A DNA stretch of 64,000 nt, taken from NCBI RefSeq assembly GCF_012927185.1, contig NZ_JABBGB010000001.1:1984001-2048000 (forward strand). The letters are read 5' to 3'. Position 1 is the first letter of the stretch, and every line of letters begins with the position of its first letter. Shown here one piece after another: positions 14,606 to 22,731 of the stretch. Both the position numbers and the translations under genes were made by a program. Below the pieces are notes generated by a model, which was given only the letters and a program-made list of their open reading frames with translations, had not been told where the DNA came from and ran no database searches. The DNA is from Pseudoflavitalea sp. G-6-1-2. GTDB lineage: Bacteria > Bacteroidota > Bacteroidia > Chitinophagales > Chitinophagaceae.

Positions 14606-17587
14606 TTAAAGGTTTGCGTATTGTCTTTCTTTATAACCGGTCTTCTGCATGTGATCAACTTCTACGCTGTACACGCCGAAGTCCTGTACTACTTTTCCAC
14701 GGATACGATAAAAACCTTTTCCTTTCAGAGGGTGCCTTCGGAGTGAATCCGGAAAATGAACAGTATCTACCCAATTGAGATTGGCATCGATGAATGTGCC
14801 GAAGCTCATCAGGTCTTTATTTTTAGTTGGTACGGCTTTGTAGTCTATGAAATAGAGCTGCATGGTCACCGGTTTGCCCAGGTAATTCGGAAGATCTCCG
14901 GCGAGCAGGGTGGACTCATCCCGCTCTACCAGATCGAAAGGATTACGCAGCGGGAAGCCCAGCAGCTCTATTTCATCATGAAGGTCGTCCAGAGGATTGT
15001 CGCACAGCTCAGGCAACTGAAACTGCATCGGTGGTTCCTGGAACAAACGGTGACCAATATGCGGTTCTGTATTTTTCTTCTGCAGGAAATTAGATTCCCA
15101 CAGCAATCTTTTTTTATTCTTTCCGGTAAAGCGCAGTGCGCCTGCTCTCACCAGTATATTCAGTTGTTCTGCGCCGATGCGGGTTCGTTCGATGAAATCC
15201 TGCAGGTGCTCGAAAGGCCCATGCAGTGAGCGTTCCAGCAGAATGGTTTCGATCATTTGCCGTTCGAGTCCTTTGAGATGAACAAATCCCACATGCACAT
15301 CGGTACCGTGAATATTGGTGAGATAATCACTGTTGTTAACACAGGGAAGATGGATGGTGGCGCCAGTTTTCCGCAACTCCAGAAAATAGAGCTCCTGCGA
15401 ATAAAATCCCCCGAAGTTATTCAGCACACCTACCATGAACTCCATAGGATAATACGTCTTCAGGTATAAATCCTGGAAGCTCTCGACAGCGAAACTGGCG
15501 GAGTGTGCTTTACAGAAGCTGTACCCGGCAAAGGATTCCATCTGACGCCAAACCTCTGCACTCAGCGCATCCGGATATCCTTTTTCCCTGCAGCTGCGTG
15601 TGAACTTTTCCTTCATTTCGGCGAAGCGGTTATGGCTGCGGTATTTGCCACTCATGGCCCTCCGCAATACATCAGCCTCGCCCATGGACAGTCCACCAAA
15701 AAAGTGCGCCACCTTAATCACATCTTCCTGAAATACCATTACACCGAATGTGTCTTTCAGCAGTTCGCCCATCACTGGATGGAGATGCTGAACGGTGTCT
15801 GGATGATGATATCTGTTTATGTATTCGCGCATCATGCCACTGCTGGCAACGCCCGGCCTGATGATGCTGCTGGCCGATACCAGTGTGAGATAATCGCGGC
15901 ATTTGAGTTTGTTGAGCAGCTGCCGCATGGCGGGGCTCTCCACATAAAAACATCCGATGGTGTTTACGTTCTGCAACTGATCCTGCACTTTGGGATCGTT
16001 CTTGAACTTCTCCACTTCGTCTATCTGGATGCTGATATTCCGGTTCTCTTTTACCAGCCGCACTGTCTCTTTGATATGCCCAAGGCCGCGCTGCGACAGC
16101 ACGTCGAATTTGTAGAGACCTACATCTTCTGCGAGATGCATATCAATTTGTGTGGTGGCAAAACCTTTGGGCGGCATCCAGGTGGCCGTGTAAGCATGTA
16201 TCGGTTGTTCGCTGATGAGCATGCCTCCGGCATGGATGCTGAGATGGCTCGGAAAATTATTGAGCAGTTTGCCGTACTGCATAATCAGTGAATGATACTG
16301 ATCGCTCTGCGGCACATTGAATTTCTCTTTGCGGCTTTCTCCATAATAGCCGGTGCGGGTGCCGAGTTCATCGATCTCCTTGGCAGGCAGGCCAAACACT
16401 TTGCCCAGCTCGCGTATCACGGAATTGTATTGGAATGTTACGTAACAGCCCATCAGCGCTACGTGTTGTTCGCCGTATCTTTTGAAGATGTAGTCGATGA
16501 TCTCATCGCGGTCGAGCCAGCTGAAATCGATGTCGAAATCGGGTGGGGACGTGCGTTCCGAATTGAGGAACCGTTCGAAGAACAGATTCAGTTCGAGCGG
16601 GTCCACATCCGTAATCTTGAGGCAATAGGCTACGATTGAATTGGCGCCGCTGCCGCGACCCACGTGAAAGAAACCGCGGCTGAAAGCGTAGCGCAGGAAA
16701 TCCCAGGTGATGAGAAAATACGCGGTGAAGCCGAGCTCTTCTATCACCTGCAATTCCTTGTTTACGCGGTCGAGGGCTTTGGTGTTGTTGCCATAACGGA
16801 TGCGATAACCGTCGTAGGCCAGCTTTCGCAACAACTGCACATCGTCTTTTTTACTGGCGGTAAAAAATTTCTTGTTCTTGTCTTTGCCAAACTCCATTTC
16901 AATATTGCACATATCGATGAGGCGGAAAGTATTGGTAACAATGAACGGGTATTGCATGAATGCTTCGAACAGTTTGGACGGATGAACAAACTGTTCTGTG
17001 GTTGCACAGATAGCTTCTGATTCGAGTTTCGAGAGAATTACGTTTTTGTCAACGGCCCGCAACAGGCGGTGTACGTTGTGGTACTTCTTATTTTGTACCG
17101 TTACGGGTTGACGAATGATAAATTTTTCTTTGTACTGATTGCCCATTCCGAAGAGTTTATTGACCTCTTCGGGTTGAACGCCGATCAGTTCATTCGGCAG
17201 CAGTTCTTCTACTGCCTTGTTACCCAATGGATAGATCACGTAGCCATCCCACAGATCCCGGAAAAATGGCTCCTGTCCGGCCTTTTCGGGAAAAGGCTTA
17301 TTGGTTGAAAGGTGGCCGGACAGGAACGCATTGATCCAGGTGAGTCCGTTGTTGTTGGCAGCCAGTAAGATATACATCAACCTGTTGCCATTGCGGACTT
17401 CCGCACCAAGGATAGGTTTGATACCCGATTCTTTGCAATGGGAAACAAATTCCCAGGCATCACAGGTGTTATTTATATTGGTGAGTGCCAATGCTGTAGC
17501 TCCCATGTCAGCGCCTGCCTTCACTAAATCTGCCGTGCTGTAAGTACCATAATGGAAGCTGAAATATGTTTTGCAATTCAAATACAT
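14606..17587 (-). CDS. dnaE: DnaE-type DNA polymerase III alpha subunit, short second-copy type (mutasome partner)
   Basis: A 993-residue C-family polymerase. The palm acids are present: Asp350 and Asp352 in PPDFDIDFSW and Asp496 in GLYKFDVLSQRGLGHI. HVGRGSGANSIVAY (308-321), HAGGMLIS (453-460), FGVMVFQEDVIKVA and YSFCKAHSASFA are standard core motifs. The N-terminal PHP domain starts NCKTYFSFHYGTYS instead of the usual HxH metal motif, so its exonuclease site is probably dead. At under 1,000 residues it lacks most of the C-terminal region of a replicative DnaE. Operon position just before dinB, near an SRAP gene, suggests the error-prone DnaE2/ImuC-like role rather than the replicase (inference). 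Confidence 0.85.
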   Translation of the reverse strand: MYLNCKTYFSFHYGTYSTADLVKAGADMGATALALTNINNTCDAWEFVSHCKESGIKPILGAEVRNGNRLMYILLAANNNGLTWINAFLSGHLSTNKPFPEKAGQEPFFRDLWDGYVIYPLGNKAVEELLPNELIGVQPEEVNKLFGMGNQYKEKFIIRQPVTVQNKKYHNVHRLLRAVDKNVILSKLESEAICATTEQFVHPSKLFEAFMQYPFIVTNTFRLIDMCNIEMEFGKDKNKKFFTASKKDDVQLLRKLAYDGYRIRYGNNTKALDRVNKELQVIEELGFTAYFLITWDFLRYAFSRGFFHVGRGSGANSIVAYCLKITDVDPLELNLFFERFLNSERTSPPDFDIDFSWLDRDEIIDYIFKRYGEQHVALMGCYVTFQYNSVIRELGKVFGLPAKEIDELGTRTGYYGESRKEKFNVPQSDQYHSLIMQYGKLLNNFPSHLSIHAGGMLISEQPIHAYTATWMPPKGFATTQIDMHLAEDVGLYKFDVLSQRGLGHIKETVRLVKENRNISIQIDEVEKFKNDPKVQDQLQNVNTIGCFYVESPAMRQLLNKLKCRDYLTLVSASSIIRPGVASSGMMREYINRYHHPDTVQHLHPVMGELLKDTFGVMVFQEDVIKVAHFFGGLSMGEADVLRRAMSGKYRSHNRFAEMKEKFTRSCREKGYPDALSAEVWRQMESFAGYSFCKAHSASFAVESFQDLYLKTYYPMEFMVGVLNNFGGFYSQELYFLELRKTGATIHLPCVNNSDYLTNIHGTDVHVGFVHLKGLERQMIETILLERSLHGPFEHLQDFIERTRIGAEQLNILVRAGALRFTGKNKKRLLWESNFLQKKNTEPHIGHRLFQEPPMQFQLPELCDNPLDDLHDEIELLGFPLRNPFDLVERDESTLLAGDLPNYLGKPVTMQLYFIDYKAVPTKNKDLMSFGTFIDANLNWVDTVHFPDSLRRHPLKGKGFYRIRGKVVQDFGVYSVEVDHMQKTGYKERQYANL

Positions 17588-17622
17588 CCGGGGCTATTTT
17601 CTTTTTCAAACCTACAACATCT

Positions 17623-17664
17623 GCTAATAATTTTAGCATGATGAATACTAAGGAAATTAGTATT
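17623..17664. promoter_or_regulatory. Two tandem operator-like inverted repeats upstream of the dnaE-dinB operon
   Basis: Site 1 has TGCTAA and TTAGCA around five bases (17622-17638). Site 2 has AATACTAA and TTAGTATT around five bases (17644-17664). Both share the core CTAA-N5-TTAG, and their centres (17630 and 17654) are 24 bases apart. They lie 35-77 bases upstream of the dnaE start, where a repressor would cover the promoter. Paired symmetric sites of this size suit a dimeric HTH regulator; the divergent HTH-like gene at 17874 is a candidate. Confidence 0.6.
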
Positions 17665-17873
17665 TTTGTTTTGGAAGCAGGCACAGAAAAAATGGAAGTA
17701 GTTAAAAAATGCCCCTGAAAGTGAAGTGTGATGAGGGTTTTGGAAAGAGCAAGTTTTGAGAGGAGAAAAATATAAGAACGGGGTCGGTTCAAAAAAGGTG
17801 GATTAATTACTTTTTAAAAGAACTAGTGCAGGCGATAACAGGTAACATTCAAATGAAAGTTTTTTTTTTGATT

Positions 17874-18158
17874 ATGGTGGACGATCCAAGATATATTGCC
17901 GCGAAAAGAATGGTTGAACAAGGTGATATTAATACATTCAACCAACTGTTTTCGATTATCCCTAAGAGTATTGTTGCAGCGGATCTCGGAACTCAGAATG
18001 TGCGCTTCACAACATTGATGAATCACATAGAGCGTTTTACGCTGCAGGAATTATTCATGCTGAGCAAACTGTTTTCATTGGATGAAAAGGCGATCCTTGA
18101 ACTGGCTTACAATCAGTACACGGAGCAAAAGAGAAGCAAATCAGGAAAAACCCAGTAA
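17874..18158 (+). CDS. Small XRE/HTH-like protein, candidate regulator of the mutasome operon
   Basis: A 94-residue protein from the ATG at 17874 (MVDDPRYIAAKRMVEQGD). Alternative in-frame starts at 17853 and 17826 add a hydrophobic, less likely N terminus across a run of ten T. The middle reads like an HTH of the XRE class: SIVAADLGTQNVRFTTLM as the recognition unit, then FTLQELFMLSKLFSLDEKAI as the following helices, similar to the LxxLAxxLGVSxxxL pattern. It is divergent from dnaE-dinB with the tandem inverted repeats between. No S24/LexA protease domain is present, so it is not a self-cleaving SOS repressor. Family and binding are inferred. Confidence 0.6.
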   Translation: MVDDPRYIAAKRMVEQGDINTFNQLFSIIPKSIVAADLGTQNVRFTTLMNHIERFTLQELFMLSKLFSLDEKAILELAYNQYTEQKRSKSGKTQ

Positions 18159-18253
18159 GCCTTCGGGCGATGCTATATATCATTGCAGCATTACCCTTAT
18201 CCATTCTTAAAATCCAATACCGGGGGAACCGGCAAAAGCACTGATCATTTTTA

Positions 18254-18288
18254 AAGAGCCATCATCTCAGCGATGGCTCTTTTTTTAT
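18254..18288 (+). terminator. Terminator after the small HTH-like gene
   Basis: AGAGCCATC and GATGGCTCT pair around an eight-base loop, followed by seven T. Confidence 0.85.
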
Positions 18289-18289
18289 T

Positions 18290-18335
18290 TAAAAAAATAA
18301 CCGTGCATTCACAGGCAGGGCCGGAATGCACGGTT
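18290..18335 (-). terminator. Terminator of the SusCD/ABC operon (minus strand)
   Basis: AACCGTGCATTC (18299-18310) and GAATGCACGGTT (18324-18335) form a perfect 12-bp stem. On the minus strand it is followed by a T-rich run, so it ends leftward transcription after the DUF4857 gene. Confidence 0.8.
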
Positions 18336-18376
18336 GGCTACATCAGAACTAAAACCTAAAACCGGTTGAGCAATCG

Positions 18377-19612
18377 TTAGTATTGTTTGTTGGGTATGAT
18401 GTGCACGGCGAGGAATCCGAAGATGCCCGTAAGTGCTACGATCAGCAGATCGGGGATGCCTCTGGAAATTTTCTTTCCTTCTCTGCGCATGAGCACAACT
18501 GTGAGTACAACAAATAAAAGATTCAGCAGTATCCATGCCCATGTATTGCTTGCGTCGAAATGCATGCGCAGAAATTCTGTGTAAGGCGATGCGATTTCGA
18601 GCTGAAAAGGGAACATGGCTGCGGCAACTTTTCCGATGGTCATTTCTGATTTCAGTGGCAGCGGATGATTGTGTTTATCGATCAGTTTGTAGTCTCTGTT
18701 GAAAGTGAACAGCTGCAATCCTTTCTCTGCGTTTACGATCACGGTACGGTTGAACATGCTTCCCTGGATGGCCAGTTTCATGTTGGCGGCGTTGTATCCT
18801 TCGATCGGTATTTTGATGAAGCTGTAATCTTTTTTCCTGAGAATCAGCAACTGATTGTCTGTGGTAACAATGGTTGCATAGAATTCATCTGCATCAAAAT
18901 CGTTGGCCAGTACATATTTGAAATGCAGTCCGGCAGGAACCGGTACTTTTCTTACAAAGGGAGCGCCTTTGATCATTTTGAGATGGAAGAACTGTTCTTT
19001 GCTGTCTACGATAAACCAGCCTTCGTCGCGTTTCTTCATGAGGGTAGGCAATCCGGCCTGAATGGTTGCGGGATAGCTGAATCCTTCGGCATCGAGCGCT
19101 GCAGTGAACTGTTTGCTTTTCTCCTGATTCAGCTGATTAGTTTTTGCATCGATGAATTCGATGCGGTGCGTGATGCGGAAATAATCCTTTGAAAAAGTGA
19201 GGCCGAATTCGGGTTGTGATTCAAACAGTGCATTGAGCTTGTAATCCGGGATATCCAGTCTTTCCGGCTCTACGCTCTGAAAGAAAGATTCCTGCTGCAA
19301 TTGTTGCGGTATCAGTTTTACTCCGGCGAAACTATCGGGGAATGTGCCTTTGGATAAATGATAGTAGAAGTTTTCGAGGGGTGTTTTGTCCATGAACTCC
19401 TGCTGTGTGTATACTTTCCCTTTTCTGTCTGTGAAAACTGTTTTACCATCGCGTTGTCCGTAAGTGTAGTATTCGCCTTCGCTGGTGCTGTAAGCGATAT
19501 ACGGGGTATCAATTCTTGTATCGAACAAAGTGTGATAGATATTTGGCAGCACGTAGCTGAGTGTGATTATTGTGAGTGCTACCAGCAGGTAGCGGCTTAA
19601 TTTGGGTATCAT
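18377..19612 (-). CDS. DUF4857-like membrane protein of an ABC-transporter set
   Basis: A 411-residue protein with one N-terminal membrane helix (about 7-26, LLVALTIITLSYVLPNIY), a large probably extracytoplasmic domain (about 30-345) rich in beta strands, and two C-terminal helices (about 353-373, WAWILLNLLFVVLTVVLM, and about 385-404). This architecture and the IDTPYIAYSTSEGEYYTYG start match the DUF4857 family as I recall it, which accompanies ABC exporters in Bacteroidota. It follows the membrane protein upstream by one base, so it is the last gene of the operon. Function is unknown; it may be an accessory sensing or substrate-contact subunit. Confidence 0.7.
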   Translation of the reverse strand: MIPKLSRYLLVALTIITLSYVLPNIYHTLFDTRIDTPYIAYSTSEGEYYTYGQRDGKTVFTDRKGKVYTQQEFMDKTPLENFYYHLSKGTFPDSFAGVKLIPQQLQQESFFQSVEPERLDIPDYKLNALFESQPEFGLTFSKDYFRITHRIEFIDAKTNQLNQEKSKQFTAALDAEGFSYPATIQAGLPTLMKKRDEGWFIVDSKEQFFHLKMIKGAPFVRKVPVPAGLHFKYVLANDFDADEFYATIVTTDNQLLILRKKDYSFIKIPIEGYNAANMKLAIQGSMFNRTVIVNAEKGLQLFTFNRDYKLIDKHNHPLPLKSEMTIGKVAAAMFPFQLEIASPYTEFLRMHFDASNTWAWILLNLLFVVLTVVLMRREGKKISRGIPDLLIVALTGIFGFLAVHIIPNKQY

Positions 19613-19613
19613 A

Positions 19614-20282
19614 TTACATTTCTCCTTTTCTGAATCGGTAAATAGAAAACAGTGATGAAATACTGGCCATTATTACGCAGAGCAACAGGGGCAGCAGAAT
19701 GGGCTGATACGCGCCGGCTGCATTGCTCTTGTAGAATAATGTAATGAATGCGCCACCGGTGAGGATGTAGAGTATGCGGTATTTCCAGATTGGTTCCAGC
19801 ACCACAAATGAGGCGAGGAAGTAAGTGGCCAGTCCGGAAAAGAGCCATGGCAGCACGGTTACAGCTGTTTTCTGCATCAGCTCTACAGGAAAGTACACGA
19901 GGCCCCACATATAGATCGCTCCAAAGAGCAGCAGAAATGAAGTGAGCACAACTGTTGTTCCGATGCCGAGCATCTTCAGTACCACTTCTTCTTCATTGAT
20001 GGGGAGATGCAGAGAGAGTTTGATTCGTTTTTCTACGGTTTCAGGTACAAATTGTGCAAGCCCGATCAGTAATCCGGCTACAAGCGGCATGAATTTGAAG
20101 ATGTTGAAATAGATCATCTTCTGATAAACGATATCGTACCAGTACAGCTCTGCATCTTTCAGCAGCAGATCGTGACGTACGGTGAGGTAGATGCCTGCAA
20201 TCAGCAGCAGGCCAACGGCGGTAAGGAGTATGGCTATCCTTCCGATCTTAATCCATTCTTTATAAAAAATTGATCGCAGCAT
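19614..20282 (-). CDS. ABC transporter permease-like membrane protein
   Basis: A 222-residue hydrophobic protein with about six membrane helices, including IAILLTAVGLLLIAGIYLTV (16-35), MPLVAGLLIGLAQFV, LTSFLLLFGAIYMWGLVYF, VLPWLFSGLATYFLASFVV and LLPLLLCVIMASISSLF. It lies between an ABC ATPase gene (four bases upstream) and the DUF4857 gene (one base downstream). The small ABC2-type permease layout fits an exporter or lipid/antibiotic-handling ABC complex. No substrate clue is visible. Confidence 0.75.
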   Translation of the reverse strand: MLRSIFYKEWIKIGRIAILLTAVGLLLIAGIYLTVRHDLLLKDAELYWYDIVYQKMIYFNIFKFMPLVAGLLIGLAQFVPETVEKRIKLSLHLPINEEEVVLKMLGIGTTVVLTSFLLLFGAIYMWGLVYFPVELMQKTAVTVLPWLFSGLATYFLASFVVLEPIWKYRILYILTGGAFITLFYKSNAAGAYQPILLPLLLCVIMASISSLFSIYRFRKGEM

Positions 20283-20286
20283 GTTT

Positions 20287-21174
20287 TTAATATTTTCCGG
20301 TTAAACCAATAAATGCGTCTTCGAGGCTCATCTGCATAGGTCTGAAATTCTGATAGGGAATACCCTGTGCATCGAGGTAGCTTCGAACTTCTTCTTCTTT
20401 TGCATATGAGTAGAGCTCTACGGTGTTCTTCACTCTTTCGTGATTTACAACCGGACCATCCTTCCCGAATTTGAGATCGGTGGCAGTGGTATCGAAATTG
20501 TACTGACGGAAGCTGCTCATGAATTGCTCCAGCGGCATATAGGCCAGTACACGGTTATAGTCCATCACCATTACATCGTCGATCAGGCGTTCCATATCCT
20601 GAATAATGTGTGAGGTGGTGAAAATGGTTTTGTTCTCCGATTTCGCATACTCCCGCAGGTAATCGATGAAGAGGCGGCGGTAGCCGGGATCGAGACCGAG
20701 CGTGAAATCGTCGAGTACCAGCAGTTCGGGGTCCTGCGCCAGAATGAGGCCCAGCGCTACTTGCGAGCGTTGTCCGCAACTCATGGTGCTGATCTTTTGC
20801 TTAGGCGTTACTTTCAGTTTAGACATGAGGTCGAAGTAGGCATCTCTTTTCCAGTTGGGATAGAAGCCCGAATAGAATTTTTCGATCTGATAGATGTTCA
20901 TGAAGGAATACTGAATATGCCCTTCGATGAGAAATCCGATCTTGGCTTTCACGGCAGGAGAGAGGCTGCGCGAATTCTCTCCGAGGATGATGCATTCTCC
21001 GCTTCGCGGCGTAAGAAATCCATTGATGATGTTGATGGTGGTGGTTTTGCCTGCTCCGTTCTTTCCCAATAATCCGAGGATGCTTCCCCGGCGGATATTG
21101 AAGCTGAGGTTTTCATACACCAGTTTCTTCCCATAGTAGTGGGTAAGGTTTCGGCATTCTACAATATTGTCCAT
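20287..21174 (-). CDS. ABC transporter ATP-binding protein with altered catalytic motifs
   Basis: A 295-residue ATPase from the ATG at 21174 (MDNIVECRNLTHYYGKK); an upstream in-frame ATG at 21252 gives an unlikely 26-residue lead. Walker A is GKNGAGKT (37-44). The signature is degenerate: MSCGQRSQ at 131-138 instead of LSGGQ. Walker B is LLVLDDFT (151-158), where Asp156 replaces the usual catalytic Glu of DEPT. The D-loop GLD and switch His (TTSHIIQDMERL) are normal. The C-terminal 70 residues form an accessory domain. It powers the adjacent membrane protein. Asp in place of Glu may slow hydrolysis. Confidence 0.85.
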   Translation of the reverse strand: MDNIVECRNLTHYYGKKLVYENLSFNIRRGSILGLLGKNGAGKTTTINIINGFLTPRSGECIILGENSRSLSPAVKAKIGFLIEGHIQYSFMNIYQIEKFYSGFYPNWKRDAYFDLMSKLKVTPKQKISTMSCGQRSQVALGLILAQDPELLVLDDFTLGLDPGYRRLFIDYLREYAKSENKTIFTTSHIIQDMERLIDDVMVMDYNRVLAYMPLEQFMSSFRQYNFDTTATDLKFGKDGPVVNHERVKNTVELYSYAKEEEVRSYLDAQGIPYQNFRPMQMSLEDAFIGLTGKY

Positions 21175-21297
21175 AATAATTGATGATGTGGGCGAGGCCC
21201 GTATTGAATGAATCACCATGGCATGTGCGGGCAGGCGCGGAGCTGCCGGCATAAACGGGGTTGCCGGGCTCCGCGAGCCGCACTATAGGGTCTGGTG

Positions 21298-22701
21298 TTA
21301 TTGTCTCTTGTCTCTGGGGTTTTGTTCTATCAGTTTGTTCAGTTGCAACACACGCTGAGGAATGGCCACTACATAGTTGTTGCTTTCGGGCGTGAGCGTA
21401 ATGGTTTCGGTTCCCCAGGTTCTGGTGATATTGTGTTTGAAACGCGGATCGAGATTCAGGCGTTTGAGATCGAACAGGCGCCATGCTTCGGTGAAGCATT
21501 CTTTTCTGCGTTCGTTGAGTGCCAGCACCAATGCTTCGTCGGGCGTTTTGTTGTGAGGGATGTCTGCATAATCGGCAGTGTTGATCCTCTTCTTACGGAG
21601 CATGTTCAGATCGTCGATGGCTGCATTGGCTTCATTGAGCCTTGCACGGCTTTCGGCACGGATGAGCAGAATGTCGGGAATGCCGATGCCTGAACGGTAC
21701 TGTCTTTCTTTCGGCCAGATATTCGGACCATAGAGATTGGCGCCGAAGGGTGCCTGATCGATCACTGTGAGATAAAGTCTGCGATCGCCTTTTTCGTACA
21801 GTGCCTTGTGTTCGGCCGTCATGTAAGTGGCGATGGAATAGAGCAGGGGATTGGTGGCCTGCTTGTGCAGCAGCACTTCGCGGTTGTCGAGCATTCTGTT
21901 CACGAAGCCTGTAGTGCCCATCCACTGCGGCATTCCGGGCATGAAGTCGATGCCGTTGTAGTCGTACAGAAAGCTGGTGATATCGAGTGCTGATGTTGCA
22001 TTGGCTCTTGCCTGTTCGTACTTTCCCTGATAGAGATACATTTTGGCAAGCTGTCCGTATGTGCTTGCCTTGCTGGGATGTGCATTGATGGTGGCAGTTG
22101 ACGGCAGCAGCGGAACAGCAGTAGTGAGGTCTTTTTCTATTTGCTCGTATACCGCTTTCACCGATGCTCTTGCATTAGCGGCATTGATATCGGCTTCGAG
22201 ATACAGCGGCACTCCGGGGTCTTTGTCGGCGCTGGCGGGATTGTAGTGCTTCGCATAAGTATTCACCAGCATAAAGTAGCAGTAGGCGCGTTGTGCCAGC
22301 GCTTCTCCTTTGGCTTTGTTGCGAAGCGACTGATCGCTGCCTTTTGCTTTGTCGATATTGTCCAGTACCACATTGGCTTTGTAGATGGCTTTGTACCAGT
22401 TGTTCCAGTCGGGGTCGTTATCCTGTGTGTTCACATAGATGAAATCTTTCCAGAGGTATCCGTTCTCGAATATGTTTGCTCCGAAGAAGATGCGGTTGAT
22501 CTCATCTTTGGGTACGTGTATTTCATCGTTCATGTAAAACACGTTGGTGGCGCTGAGCATGAAAGCCGAATTGTCTGAGATGATATCGTAGTAGTCGTCT
22601 ACGGTAGTGGGGATCACTTTCCCTTTTTCATCGATGTCGATGAATTTGTTGCAGCTGCTCAGGAGAGCGGCTGATATAAGTATGGTGGTTAATTTTTTCA
22701 T
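21298..22701 (-). CDS. SusD/RagB-family nutrient-binding lipoprotein
   Basis: A 467-residue lipoprotein. The signal peptide ends in the lipobox LLSSC with lipid-acceptor Cys17. Typical SusD features follow: a helical TPR-like framework with NVVLDNIDKAKGSD, RNKAKGEALAQRAYCYFMLVNTYAKHYN (the conserved A.R.Y.F..L...Y helix), YGQLAKMYLYQGKYEQARANATSAL, and the C-terminal LLIRAESRARLNEANAAIDDLNMLRKKR and ALNERRKECFTEAWRLFDLKRL. SusD proteins sit on the cell surface as lids of SusC transporters and bind the glycan or peptide ligand. It lies 30 bases after the SusC stop. No polysaccharide-degrading enzyme is nearby, so the ligand may not be a glycan. Confidence 0.93.
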   Translation of the reverse strand: MKKLTTILISAALLSSCNKFIDIDEKGKVIPTTVDDYYDIISDNSAFMLSATNVFYMNDEIHVPKDEINRIFFGANIFENGYLWKDFIYVNTQDNDPDWNNWYKAIYKANVVLDNIDKAKGSDQSLRNKAKGEALAQRAYCYFMLVNTYAKHYNPASADKDPGVPLYLEADINAANARASVKAVYEQIEKDLTTAVPLLPSTATINAHPSKASTYGQLAKMYLYQGKYEQARANATSALDITSFLYDYNGIDFMPGMPQWMGTTGFVNRMLDNREVLLHKQATNPLLYSIATYMTAEHKALYEKGDRRLYLTVIDQAPFGANLYGPNIWPKERQYRSGIGIPDILLIRAESRARLNEANAAIDDLNMLRKKRINTADYADIPHNKTPDEALVLALNERRKECFTEAWRLFDLKRLNLDPRFKHNITRTWGTETITLTPESNNYVVAIPQRVLQLNKLIEQNPRDKRQ

Positions 22702-22731
22702 TTGTAACGCAGTTTTGGATTCACCAATCGG

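Noticed and set aside
15503-16291. Plus-strand open frame (262 codons) inside dnaE
   Set aside because: Antisense to catalytic DnaE motifs and without protein-like features; a codon-bias shadow.
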